Source: Sulfurimonas sp.
GTDB lineage: Bacteria > Campylobacterota > Campylobacteria > Campylobacterales > Sulfurimonadaceae
DNA length: 13,403 bases
Reading direction: 5' to 3'
Assembly: GCA_030646745.1 (NCBI GenBank)
Contig: JAUSKV010000162.1
Location: forward strand, 1-13,403
The notes beneath the pieces were generated by a model that was not told the DNA's origin, did not search any database, and saw only the letters and a program-made list of their open reading frames with translations. The translations under genes were made by a program, and so were the position numbers. Below, piece after piece: positions 1 to 7,420 of this stretch (position 1 is its first letter; the number at the start of each line of letters is the position of its first letter).

Positions 1-86
1 GAACTGCCGAATAGGTAGCTTAGAAAGATTGACTCCAAATAGTTAAGCGCTTCCTCTGGTGAACTGCCGAATAGGTAGTTTAAAAA
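1..86 (+). CRISPR. Leader-distal end of a type I-F CRISPR array (two repeats, one spacer)
   Basis: Two copies of a 28-nt repeat are visible. The first is cut by the window edge (positions 1-26, lacking its first GT) and the second is complete at 59-86. They flank a 32-nt spacer at 27-58. Repeat and spacer lengths are those of type I-F. The repeat resembles the known I-F consensus: stem CTGCC/GGTAG (4-8 with 14-18, one G-U pair), loop GAATA, then the 8-nt tag CTTAGAAA that Cas6f (Csy4) leaves as crRNA 5' handle. The second repeat differs at two handle positions (T79 for C, A83 for G) and no further repeat follows, as expected of a decayed terminal repeat. The crRNA strand is therefore plus, and leader and cas genes should lie to the left, outside the window. 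Subtype is inferred from the repeat alone. Confidence 0.85.
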
Positions 87-201
87 TAAAGCTATAAAAA
101 AAGTTGAAAGAAAATTAAATACAAAGGGTAAAAAAGTTTTAAAAAATGTTGATAAACTTCATAAAGGCAGTAGTTGAGCAAATCAAAAAGAGCAAACAAC
201 A

Positions 202-210
202 TGCTACAAT
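202..210 (+). promoter_or_regulatory. Extended -10 promoter of the toxin-antitoxin operon
   Basis: TGCTACAAT matches the extended -10 form TG-n-TAnAAT. Transcription would start near 217, giving a leader of about 23 nt that contains the AGGA ribosome site at 231-234. No clear -35 box is seen, which is common in Campylobacterota. A direct repeat of GAGCAAA at 176-182 and 190-196 lies just upstream and could be the antitoxin operator. Both are pattern-based calls. Confidence 0.5.
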
Positions 211-239
211 TATTCATACTATTTATACAAAGGATTAAT

Positions 240-503
240 ATGACTCAACTTGTGGAAAAAACTAAAAGTCAAAGAAAAACTTTTACGATTCCTAATTATA
301 TTGTCAAAGAATTGGAGGATTATTCTTTAAATCATAGCAAAAAACAGTCGCAGGTGATAGCTCTTGCGTTGGAAGAGTTTTTGTACAAAAAAAACAAAGA
401 TGATAAAGTAAAAAAAAGAGTTGAAGCTTTGAATGGATTAATTGGTATATTGCCTGATGGCACTACAAAGAATCAGAAAATTCAAGAGATGTTGGGAGCA
501 TGA
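240..503 (+). CDS. Ribbon-helix-helix antitoxin of a PIN-type TA pair
   Basis: An 87-residue protein beginning MTQLVEKTKSQRKT. The ATG at 240 is chosen over an upstream ATG at 174 because AGGA at 231-234 sits 5 nt before it and an extended -10 box lies inside the longer reading. Residues around 12-50 (a short strand RKTFTIP followed by two helices ending ALEEFLYKK) fit a ribbon-helix-helix DNA-binding fold. The C-terminal third, roughly 55-87, would wrap the toxin. The stop codon is 1 nt from the start of the PIN-domain gene, the classic antitoxin-first order. The protein should neutralise the toxin and repress its own promoter. The RHH family is inferred from pattern and context; the exact subfamily is not recognised. 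Confidence 0.8.
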   Translation: MTQLVEKTKSQRKTFTIPNYIVKELEDYSLNHSKKQSQVIALALEEFLYKKNKDDKVKKRVEALNGLIGILPDGTTKNQKIQEMLGA

Positions 504-504
504 A

Positions 505-948
505 GTGCATAAAAAAGTTTTTATAGATGCCAATGTTATTTTAGATTTGTTTGAATGTAGCAGACTTTTTCATGAATATTCTACTGATGTTATTGGTAAA
601 TTGATTTTAGATGAAGAGGTAGAGCTTTTTATAAGTACAGATATGATTTCAAATATTTTTTATATCCTCAATAATATATATAAATATGGTTTTGACAAAA
701 CTTTAAATGTTATAGAAAAAATATCGCAAATTTTTAATTTACATGGTGTTGTACAAAGTGATATACGCGCTTCAATAGATATTTGTAAAAAACATATATT
801 TAAAGATTATGAAGATGCACTTCAGTATATTTGTGCTTTAGATGATGAGTGTACGCTTATCGTCACAAATAATCCAAAAGATTTTAAAAATTCATCTATA
901 GATATTGCGACTAGCAAAGAACTGAGCGAAATGTGGAAACATTTGTAA
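505..948 (+). CDS. PIN-domain ribonuclease toxin (VapC-like)
   Basis: A 147-residue protein starting at GTG 505, preceded by GGGAG at 494-498. An in-frame ATG at 442 would overlap most of the antitoxin C-terminus and lacks family-like sequence, so GTG is preferred. The start reads (M)HKKVFIDANVILDLFE, with the first metal-binding Asp of PIN domains in the IDANVILD motif. Near the C-terminus, DYEDALQYICAL followed by IVTNNPKDF matches the later acidic and strand motifs of PIN_3-type proteins. Such toxins cut tRNA, rRNA or mRNA using Mg2+ and are held inactive by the antitoxin encoded just upstream. The length is normal and no truncation is seen. The target RNA cannot be told from sequence. The pair sits directly beside the distal end of a CRISPR array. 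Confidence 0.87.
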   Translation: MHKKVFIDANVILDLFECSRLFHEYSTDVIGKLILDEEVELFISTDMISNIFYILNNIYKYGFDKTLNVIEKISQIFNLHGVVQSDIRASIDICKKHIFKDYEDALQYICALDDECTLIVTNNPKDFKNSSIDIATSKELSEMWKHL

Positions 949-1111
949 AGGGCATATTAACTATATCTTCAGATAAATTTTTGTATCACTGTTTTTTTCT
1001 ATAAAAAGAACCTCTGTCACAAAGATGAAATTTTTATTTATATTGTATGCGTAGGTGCTATCATTCATGAGTAAGGTTACCATTTTGATGCAAATTTATA
1101 AAAATCTGCGA

Positions 1112-3307
1112 CTAAACATCATACTCGGCACCTAGTTCGGAGCTTGTGAGGCGGAGTCTCTCTGCCAACACGGTAGCGAGGCTCTGCATAAAACGAAAAG
1201 AGGCTCTGTGGTGTCGCTGAGAAAATTCGTCAAAAGCTTCACGGGATATAACAAACAGATCGGTATCCATGGTTGCGAATGCTTCACTGTATTGAGGGCT
1301 TCCTTCTAAAAAAGAGAACTCTCCGAAAAAATTGCCCTGTCCTAGTGTGCTTAAATGGACTATGCTATGTTCAGAAACTCTAAGAACAATCCGAACTAAC
1401 CCTCGACGGATTAAGTAAAGTTCTCCCGCTAAATCTCCCTGCTTAAAAATAATTTCTCCCTTTTTAAAGCTTCTGCATTCAAATGAGCCTTGTATCTCAT
1501 CTATTGTCTCCTGTTTTCTGTGCCCTAAAAGAGAAAAATCTTTAAGTTCATAGAGTAACTCCTCTGTAATTGCTGAGCGATTTTCACTAAGAACTCTCTC
1601 TTCAACCCACTCAATCGCATACTCTAAATCATCAAAAACTTTTATAGGACTCAAGTGTTTCAGGAGTCCGACTTGGTTAAAGTAACTCTCCATGTCATCC
1701 CCTGTCGGGAGTTTGTGCGGCAGTCTGCTCAGTAGGAGATATCCATTGTTGTCATGTAAAATATCTTTAATCTGCAGTAAAATATGTGCTGCTGTTAAAT
1801 CAACAGTTTGGACGCGTTTCATATCCATAATGATGTATTTTTTCTCTTTTAAATCATCACGCAACATGGAGTAGAGTTGATTGGCAGTTCCAAAAAAGAG
1901 GCTTCCATGCAGCTCATAAACAGAAAAATTTCCGCCCTTTGTCGTTAAGATAACAGACTCCTCTTCACTCCGAATAACTTTACTCCGAATATCATTTCCA
2001 TCAAGATGGCGATAAACGACGGAAGCTCCGATTTGTTGCGTAATATAAAGAGCAATTGCCAACAACAAACCAACTCCGGCAGCTGCAATAAGACTCACAA
2101 ACAGAGCGGTCACTGCAACGGCGACGATAATAAAAAAATCGAGTACAGTTTTTTTAGAATTTAATAGCAGAAGACTATGTTTGTCAATCATTCGAAAGCC
2201 GATAACAATCAAAATACCGGCAAGTGCAGAAATAGGAATCCACGCAATAAATGTACCCAAAAGAACAAAAGCAACAACTGCCATAACTCCTTCAATAAGC
2301 CCAGACAACCGTGTTGTGGCACCGCTTGAGATATTTACCATGGTCGCACCCATAGTTCCGGAGCCGGGCATTCCACCGATAAGAACTGAGAGAAGGTTTC
2401 CCGAGCCTTGAGCAATTAACTCTTTGTTTGAATTATGAAAGGAGTGTGTCATGGAGTCGAGAATAACGCATGTTTTGAGTGTATCGATTGAGAGAAGTGC
2501 GGCAAGGGTAAGTGCAGGAAAGAAAAGCATTCCGATATTCTCCCAAGAGAGTTCCAATAGCGCATGAAAACGCCATGACATCATCTTGAAAAAATCGATT
2601 CCATCATTTCCGCCAAGTGTTCCTATGATAAAAATATTGTTAGGCTCAAACAAAGAGGGTTTCAGCAGAGCTAGTAAAAAATAGGTTCCGATACCCATAG
2701 CTAATGCCATAATAACAGCCGGAATAGCTTTGAAAAGTCTCTCTCCATACAGCATAGTTGCTATTGTTACTGCACCGACAACGAAGCTTTCCCATTGCCA
2801 TAGCGCAGGGGATTGAATCGACTCCAAAAAATGTTCACCGTGTGATAAACCTAGAAAGTTAGGTGTTTGTGCGGCAACAATATAAAGACCCACCCCACTT
2901 AAATAACCGCTAACAACAGGAAATGGCATATATTTTATAAGCCGTCCCAGACCTGCAACACCAAAAAGTATTTGAATAATGGCTGCTATGAGAGCAACTA
3001 CCATGAGCATTACAAATACAGTGTCGGCATTCATTCCATGGGATATATGCTCCATAGCAAAGGCGGATAAAACGGCTGCAGCCGGAGCGCTCGGAGCAGA
3101 TATAAGCCTCTGCGTTCCACCTAAGAGTGAAGCAACAATTCCGATTGCGGCAACACCTAAAATCCCGGCAATTGCACCGTATGCAGCAAAATGCCCTCCG
3201 ATGGTTACATAAATTGTTACACCAAAAGCGATAGCAGCAGGCATTGCAACAAGCATGGCAGCAGTGCCGCCCCAAAAATTACCTGCGAAATTTGTCATTT
3301 TTATCAT
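1112..3307 (-). CDS. SulP-family anion transporter with STAS and cyclic-nucleotide-binding domains
   Basis: A 731-residue inner-membrane protein. The start at 3307 (MIKMTNFAG) is chosen because GGAA lies about 9 nt upstream and longer readings would run into miaA; ATG at 3298 is an alternative. Residues ~10-415 are strongly hydrophobic with many membrane segments, as in SulP/SLC26 carriers. A STAS domain follows at ~460-560 (strand-rich start ELHGSLFFGTA, then IIMDMKRVQTVDLTAAH). A cyclic-nucleotide-binding fold occupies ~605-700 (KKGEIIFKQGD, then the phosphate-cassette region FGEFSFLEGSPQY at 661-673). The Arg that contacts the cyclic phosphate in CAP/PKA-type cassettes is replaced by Gln672, so ligand binding may be altered or lost. 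The substrate (sulfate, bicarbonate or another anion) cannot be assigned. It follows miaA with a 37-nt gap and is probably co-transcribed. Confidence 0.9.
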   Translation of the reverse strand: MIKMTNFAGNFWGGTAAMLVAMPAAIAFGVTIYVTIGGHFAAYGAIAGILGVAAIGIVASLLGGTQRLISAPSAPAAAVLSAFAMEHISHGMNADTVFVMLMVVALIAAIIQILFGVAGLGRLIKYMPFPVVSGYLSGVGLYIVAAQTPNFLGLSHGEHFLESIQSPALWQWESFVVGAVTIATMLYGERLFKAIPAVIMALAMGIGTYFLLALLKPSLFEPNNIFIIGTLGGNDGIDFFKMMSWRFHALLELSWENIGMLFFPALTLAALLSIDTLKTCVILDSMTHSFHNSNKELIAQGSGNLLSVLIGGMPGSGTMGATMVNISSGATTRLSGLIEGVMAVVAFVLLGTFIAWIPISALAGILIVIGFRMIDKHSLLLLNSKKTVLDFFIIVAVAVTALFVSLIAAAGVGLLLAIALYITQQIGASVVYRHLDGNDIRSKVIRSEEESVILTTKGGNFSVYELHGSLFFGTANQLYSMLRDDLKEKKYIIMDMKRVQTVDLTAAHILLQIKDILHDNNGYLLLSRLPHKLPTGDDMESYFNQVGLLKHLSPIKVFDDLEYAIEWVEERVLSENRSAITEELLYELKDFSLLGHRKQETIDEIQGSFECRSFKKGEIIFKQGDLAGELYLIRRGLVRIVLRVSEHSIVHLSTLGQGNFFGEFSFLEGSPQYSEAFATMDTDLFVISREAFDEFSQRHHRASFRFMQSLATVLAERLRLTSSELGAEYDV

Positions 3308-3344
3308 TCGAATTATTCCATAATTGATATATTTAAATTGTATC

Positions 3345-4250
3345 TTAAAACTGAGTGGTGAGTATAATTTTTTCAAGCGCTTCAAGAGGTGCGGAGGTGA
3401 CATTTTCAAATTGTGTGCGGTTAAAAGTTTGTTGTCTTTTTGCGAGTTGTGCCGTGTGCATGGAGATATTTTCAAGCATCTCTTCTTTGGTTACTTTGCC
3501 GTCCAAAAACTCCAAAACTTCTACTATTCCAATGGAACCCATAGCATGTGGAAGCCTCGTATATTTTTGTTCCAACATGCAAACTTCATCTATCAAACCA
3601 TTTTGTAGCATTTTGTTCGTTCTTTTTGAAATTCTCTCTCTTAAAATATCTCTTTCTACCTCAATGTTGTAAATAGCTAAATTTTCAATTATAGGTTTTG
3701 GAGGATTTGCCTCAAACCACTCCGAGGGTGTGAGCTTTGAAGCCTCATAAATGAGAAGCATTTTCTCTATTCTGTAGCTGTCGTTGGGTGCGATATTTTG
3801 CATGTAGTGTGGGTCAAGAAGTGATAAAAAGTGATAGGCACTCTCTAAGTTTGCCAGTTTTGTTTGTACATGCAAAGAGACCTCTTTGGTTATCACGGGA
3901 AGCTCGGATAATCCCTGCATAAGCGACTTCAGATAAAAAGAAGTTCCACCGACTATGATGAGATTTTTACCCTTTCTTTGGCAGGTAAAGCGCACCTCTT
4001 TGTATAAATTTATAAAAATATCAACACTAAAATGTTCATTTGTATATAAAACATCTATGCCAAAATGTTTTACAGAGGAGAGCTCTTCATGGGAGGGTTT
4101 TGCCGAGACGATGTTTATCTCTTTGTAGATGCTGAGCGAGTCGATTGAGAGAATGTATGCGTTCATTTTTTGAGCAATTTTTATCGCCAAATCACTCTTT
4201 CCCGACGCCGTTGCACCTATAATTGCCAGTTGTTTTATCTCTGTGTTCAT
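3345..4250 (-). CDS. miaA: tRNA dimethylallyltransferase MiaA
   Basis: A 301-residue enzyme that transfers a dimethylallyl group to N6 of A37 in tRNAs reading codons that start with U. The P-loop GATASGKSD spans 12-20, and DSLSIY at 37-42 holds the Asp-Ser of the substrate site. GGTSFYLKSL lies at 101-110, PNDSYRIEKML at 155-165, and AKRQQTFNR near 270-278, all in family order. The length is slightly under the ~315 of the E. coli enzyme. The start ATG at 4250 has no ribosome site, but an extended -10 box lies only 7-15 nt upstream, so the mRNA is probably leaderless or nearly so. It is divergent from the mqnP row and is followed on the same strand by the SulP gene. The identification is firm. 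Confidence 0.97.
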   Translation of the reverse strand: MNTEIKQLAIIGATASGKSDLAIKIAQKMNAYILSIDSLSIYKEINIVSAKPSHEELSSVKHFGIDVLYTNEHFSVDIFINLYKEVRFTCQRKGKNLIIVGGTSFYLKSLMQGLSELPVITKEVSLHVQTKLANLESAYHFLSLLDPHYMQNIAPNDSYRIEKMLLIYEASKLTPSEWFEANPPKPIIENLAIYNIEVERDILRERISKRTNKMLQNGLIDEVCMLEQKYTRLPHAMGSIGIVEVLEFLDGKVTKEEMLENISMHTAQLAKRQQTFNRTQFENVTSAPLEALEKIILTTQF

Positions 4251-4256
4251 TGAGAA

Positions 4257-4265
4257 ATTATATCA
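4257..4265 (-). promoter_or_regulatory. Extended -10 promoter of miaA
   Basis: Read on the minus strand, TGATATAAT is a perfect extended -10 element (TG-n-TATAAT). It ends 6 nt before the miaA ATG, so the predicted transcription start falls at or within a few bases of the start codon. No Shine-Dalgarno sequence exists in between, which supports leaderless translation. Confidence 0.6.
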
Positions 4266-4283
4266 TTTTAAAACAACTTTAGA

Positions 4284-4289
4284 TAAAAT
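4284..4289 (+). promoter_or_regulatory. -10 box for the mqnP gene row
   Basis: TAAAAT preceded by an AT-rich stretch, divergent from the miaA promoter in the short gap between the two genes. The predicted transcription start is near 4296-4300, which leaves almost no leader for ATG 4301 but about 20 nt for the alternative GTG at 4319. Confidence 0.4.
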
Positions 4290-4300
4290 AAGCCTCAATT

Positions 4301-5179
4301 ATGGGGCAAGGCAAAACGGTGCAAAGATATATCAAAAAATTAAGAGATTTTAACGAACTGGTTATGTTTGAACACTCTATATTCTCTCTACCTTTTATTT
4401 TTATAGCGATGGTCGTTGCAGCCGATGGCTGGTTTGGCTTTTGGCTCCTTTTTATGGGTGTTTTGGCAGCAATTAGTGCAAGAAACTTCGCTATGGGACT
4501 CAACAGATACGCAGATAGAGACATAGATGCACTCAATCCTAGAACCTCAAGCAGACCCAATGTGGATGGAAGATTGGATAGTTTGAGCATTATGATTTTT
4601 ATCGTTGTGAATGCTCTTATTTTCGTAGCTGTTGCCTTTATGATAAACACATTGGCTTTTGCCCTTAGTATTCCGATTCTCTTTGTTTTGGGAAGCTACT
4701 CCTACTTTAAAAGATTTTCGTCTCTTGCACATGTGGTTTTGGGTATTTCGCTGGGACTCGCACCGATTGCAGGGGTTGTGGCTGTGAGCGCAACTATACC
4801 GCTCTGGTCTGCTATGCTTAGTTTAGGTGTAATTTTTTGGGTGGCAGGGTTTGATTTGCTCTACTCACTTCAAGATATTGAGTTTGACAAAAAGAACAAT
4901 CTTCACTCCATTCCATCACGCTATGGGGCAGAGGCTACCCTTTTTATCTCATCGCTTTTTCACATGTTGAGTGTACTATTTTGGGCTCTTTTTGTTTGGA
5001 GTGCAGGGCTTGGTTTTTTTGCCTTTGCGGCGGTGGTTGCAAGTGCAGTTATGCTAGGCTATGAACACTTTTTGGTACGAAAAGATTTTACAAAAATAGA
5101 CCGTGCATTTTTTACGGTGAATGGCTACTTGGGCGTTGCATTTTTGTTTTTTATTATTTTAGATAAGGCGCACGTATGA
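4301..5179 (+). CDS. mqnP: UbiA-family prenyltransferase, probable MqnP of the futalosine menaquinone pathway
   Basis: A polytopic membrane enzyme of about 292 residues that attaches a polyprenyl chain to the aromatic precursor of menaquinone. The first Asp motif NRYADRDID (N68, D72, D76), followed by NPRTSSRP, and the second motif YSLQDIEFD (Y188, D192, D196), followed by LHSIPSRYG, are the two Mg2+-diphosphate sites of the UbiA fold. Eight or so hydrophobic segments lie around them. In Campylobacterota menaquinone is made by the futalosine route, so MqnP is the likeliest member rather than UbiA or MenA; this step is inference. ATG 4301 has no ribosome site. GTG 4319 has AAGG 7 nt upstream and begins directly at the conserved region (QRYIKKLRDFNELVMFEHS), so it may be the true start. 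The stop overlaps the next gene by ATGA. Confidence 0.88.
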   Translation: MGQGKTVQRYIKKLRDFNELVMFEHSIFSLPFIFIAMVVAADGWFGFWLLFMGVLAAISARNFAMGLNRYADRDIDALNPRTSSRPNVDGRLDSLSIMIFIVVNALIFVAVAFMINTLAFALSIPILFVLGSYSYFKRFSSLAHVVLGISLGLAPIAGVVAVSATIPLWSAMLSLGVIFWVAGFDLLYSLQDIEFDKKNNLHSIPSRYGAEATLFISSLFHMLSVLFWALFVWSAGLGFFAFAAVVASAVMLGYEHFLVRKDFTKIDRAFFTVNGYLGVAFLFFIILDKAHV

Positions 5180-5697
5180 ATCCCCGTTTAGTTCCGGCAC
5201 AAATAAATATCAGTTTTAGCGAAGCAATAGATGAAGTAGAGGTCTATGAGAGTGAGTACCATAAGCTGATTGAGTCTGAGAATAGCCCAATAAATCAGTG
5301 GGTCAAACATGCTAAAACAAGAGGTGATATACAAGGAACTGACCCTGTTTTGTTAAATCTTCTTGTTGAACTTCATAATAAAATAGATGCACTTGAGAGA
5401 TTCCTAAAACATGAGGAGCCTTCAAGAGTTCCGCTGACAACAAAAGCACACATAGACTCTATCGGCTTTGAACACTTTAATTTAGATGCGCCTCTTTTGT
5501 CTGTAGGCACGGCGTATTATGGAAGAGTTGAGATGCCTATTCATCCAAAAAGAGATATCGGTATTTTTTTTGAAGCTCTCTCTCCGACTTTGGCTGTTAT
5601 TACCAGAACGCATGAAAGAGATGAAGCAGAATGGGCAACCTACCTTACATCAAGAGAGCGATTGCTCATCCGTGAAGCAAAAGAAAGTAAAAAATGA
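5176..5697 (+). CDS. Conserved protein of unknown role, possibly PilZ-like
   Basis: A soluble 173-residue protein without signal peptide or membrane segment. The N-terminal half (about 15-90) is charged and looks helical, ending NKIDALERFLKHE. The C-terminal half has alternating strands: PLTTKAHIDSIGFEHF, then VGTAYYGRVEMP, RDIGIFFEAL and LAVITRT, ending in a charged helix RERLLIREAKE. This order recalls PilZ domains. HIDSIGF could be a degenerate form of the D/N-x-S-x-x-G motif, but both the Asp/Asn and the Ser are replaced and no RxxxR is evident, so c-di-GMP binding is not supported. ATGA overlaps at both ends tie it translationally to mqnP and the next gene. The gene is clearly real; its function is not recognised. 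Confidence 0.8.
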   Translation: MNPRLVPAQINISFSEAIDEVEVYESEYHKLIESENSPINQWVKHAKTRGDIQGTDPVLLNLLVELHNKIDALERFLKHEEPSRVPLTTKAHIDSIGFEHFNLDAPLLSVGTAYYGRVEMPIHPKRDIGIFFEALSPTLAVITRTHERDEAEWATYLTSRERLLIREAKESKK

Positions 5698-6242
5698 AAT
5701 TAGAATCTTTGAATTTGAGCGGCTTTATGAGCAGTATTAGTCTCACAGAGTATATTGCAGCGGCGATGGTAGTTGTGATAGTTTATCTTATCTATTATGT
5801 AACAAGTAAAGATTCTGACTATAGCAGAAATATCCGCTCTATCGCTACGGTGGTTGATGAGTTACAAAGAGAGATATTTTACCTCAAGAAAAATATTACG
5901 GAGTCTCAAAAAAGTTTGCAGCAAAATACAAGAGGCATGAGTGATGAAGAGATTTATCAAGAGATAGAGAGAAGCGTCTATGATATGATTCAGCCTCTCA
6001 CAGTCGGGCTGAAACATATGCAAGAGACTATTCATTCAATAGATTTGCAGGTCGATTCAAGGATTTCATCTTTGGAGAGCGGAGTAAAACAGTTTTCTAT
6101 TCCCTCCTCAATCCATGCAAATGATGATGAAAAAATCATCTCACTTTTTAAGCAGGGCATATCGCTGGAAACAATCTCTAAAGAGCTGCACTTATCACAA
6201 CCCGAAGTTGAATTTGTTTTAAAAATCAACAAAATTAAGTAG
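5694..6242 (+). CDS. Membrane-anchored coiled-coil protein with a C-terminal HTH-like segment
   Basis: A 182-residue protein with one membrane helix at about 20-36 (YIAAAMVVVIVYLIYY). A helical, probably coiled-coil middle spans ~45-130, and a compact C-terminal part at ~143-180 (EKIISLFKQGISLETISKEL followed by SQPEVEFVLKINK) reads like a helix-turn-helix. This layout resembles DUF6115/SwrB-like proteins known beside motility or cell-envelope genes; that match is from memory and tentative. The ATG at 5694 overlaps the previous stop (ATGA). An internal ATG at 5727 is an alternative start. Its place directly before ftsW suggests an envelope-linked role. No enzymatic motif is visible. Confidence 0.78.
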   Translation: MKLESLNLSGFMSSISLTEYIAAAMVVVIVYLIYYVTSKDSDYSRNIRSIATVVDELQREIFYLKKNITESQKSLQQNTRGMSDEEIYQEIERSVYDMIQPLTVGLKHMQETIHSIDLQVDSRISSLESGVKQFSIPSSIHANDDEKIISLFKQGISLETISKELHLSQPEVEFVLKINKIK

Positions 6243-6251
6243 TTTGGATTT

Positions 6252-7415
6252 ATGGCGGATAGAACTCTCTTTGCATTAGTTTCGACACTTATTGGTATTG
6301 GAATAGCCCTTTCATATACCCTATCCGAGTATATAACACTGCTTTTTGGTGTAAATGAGTTTCATTTTGCCATCAGACAGGTTGCTTTTGGACTTTTTAG
6401 TATTACCGTTATCTGGATGTTGGCTCAGTTAGACCCTGATAAATGGCTGAAAATTATAGGGTTCACGCTCTTTTTTATTTCAACAATTTTGATGATAGCC
6501 ATGCCGTTTTTGCCGGAATTTCTGGTTTCTGCCGTAGGCGGGGCAAAAAGATGGATAAAAATTGGCGGATTCTCATTAGCTCCGGTTGAGTTTTTTAAAA
6601 TCGGTTTTGTCTATTTTCTTGCATGGAGCTTTTCAAGAAAATTGGGACACCATGACGGTATGGGAATATTTGGAGAGTTGAAACGCTTCACTCCTTACGC
6701 TCTTGTTTTTGTTGTTGCCATGTTTATTATAGCTTTTGTGCAGAATGACCTAGGGCAGGTCGTAGTTCTTGGACTTACTCTCCTTTTTATGTTGATGTTT
6801 GCGGGAAGCAGTTTTAGATTCTTCTTAACTATTTTATCCGTCGTTTTAATGCTTTTTGTTTTTTTTATTTTAGCGGCAGAGCATAGAATCACCAGAATAA
6901 AATCTTGGTGGGCATTGGCTCAAAATAGTGTCTTAGAACTTTTTCCCACCGCCATGGCAGAGAAGTTGAGAATCCCAACGGAAGTTGAACCCTACCAAAT
7001 TGGACACTCTCTCAATGCTATCCATAATGGTGGAATTTTTGGAGTCGGATTGGCAAACGGAACTTTTAAGCTTGGCTTTTTGAGCGAGGTTCATACAGAC
7101 TTTGTTTTGGCTGGAATTGCCGAAGAGTTTGGTTTTGTAGGTGTTGTGGGTGTTGTCTTTATTTTTATGTGGATGCTACTCAGAATATTTAGGGTTGCAA
7201 ACCGCTCCAATGATAGAAGTGTCTATCTTTTTAGTTTGGGAATAGGGCTTCTTCTCTCTTTTGCCTTTTTGGTAAATGCCTATGGAATCAGCGGAATCAC
7301 TCCGATTAAGGGTATTTCTGTTCCCTTTATAAGTTATGGTGGTTCTACAATGTTGGCAGCATCTATCGGAGTCGGCATGGTAATAATGGCATCAAAAAAA
7401 GTTTTGCCACAATAA
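6252..7415 (+). CDS. ftsW: FtsW, septal peptidoglycan glycosyltransferase of the SEDS family
   Basis: A 387-residue, roughly ten-helix membrane protein that polymerises lipid II glycan strands at the division septum with a class B PBP partner. SEDS hallmarks are in order: GGAKRWIKIGGFSLAPVEFFK (97-117), QNDLGQ (164-169), the large extracytoplasmic loop ending PYQIGHSLNAIHNGGIFGVG (247-266), HTDFV with the conserved Asp283, EEFGFVG (291-297), and the C-terminal N-x5-G-x2-P-x2-G-x3-PF-x-SYGGS block at 342-365. RodA is the main alternative. Its position directly before murG, as in division and cell-wall clusters, favours FtsW. The GGA at 6246-6248 is a weak and close ribosome site. The start lies 9 nt after the preceding stop. 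Confidence 0.92.
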   Translation: MADRTLFALVSTLIGIGIALSYTLSEYITLLFGVNEFHFAIRQVAFGLFSITVIWMLAQLDPDKWLKIIGFTLFFISTILMIAMPFLPEFLVSAVGGAKRWIKIGGFSLAPVEFFKIGFVYFLAWSFSRKLGHHDGMGIFGELKRFTPYALVFVVAMFIIAFVQNDLGQVVVLGLTLLFMLMFAGSSFRFFLTILSVVLMLFVFFILAAEHRITRIKSWWALAQNSVLELFPTAMAEKLRIPTEVEPYQIGHSLNAIHNGGIFGVGLANGTFKLGFLSEVHTDFVLAGIAEEFGFVGVVGVVFIFMWMLLRIFRVANRSNDRSVYLFSLGIGLLLSFAFLVNAYGISGITPIKGISVPFISYGGSTMLAASIGVGMVIMASKKVLPQ

Positions 7416-7420
7416 TTAAG

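Noticed and set aside
174..239. Upstream ATG that would lengthen the antitoxin by 22 residues
   Set aside because: It has no ribosome site and its first codons cover the extended -10 box at 202-210; ATG 240 has AGGA at proper spacing.
442..504. Upstream ATG start for the PIN toxin
   Set aside because: It would overlap the antitoxin by 62 nt, and the added residues do not look like a PIN N-terminus; GTG 505 follows GGGAG and starts the domain.
1090..1109. 8-bp hairpin just after the SulP stop as a terminator
   Set aside because: On the minus strand the stem forms with one G-U pair, but the next bases (ATCAAAATGG) contain no T-run, so it does not meet the form of an intrinsic terminator.
2910..3275. 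Cys-rich open frame on the minus strand
   Set aside because: It is an out-of-frame reading inside the SulP membrane domain; the Cys and Arg richness is a frame-shift effect of GCA/GCT-rich codons.
3308..3475. N-terminal extension of the SulP protein (56 residues)
   Set aside because: Most of it lies inside the miaA coding region on the same strand, and SulP proteins begin close to the first membrane segment.
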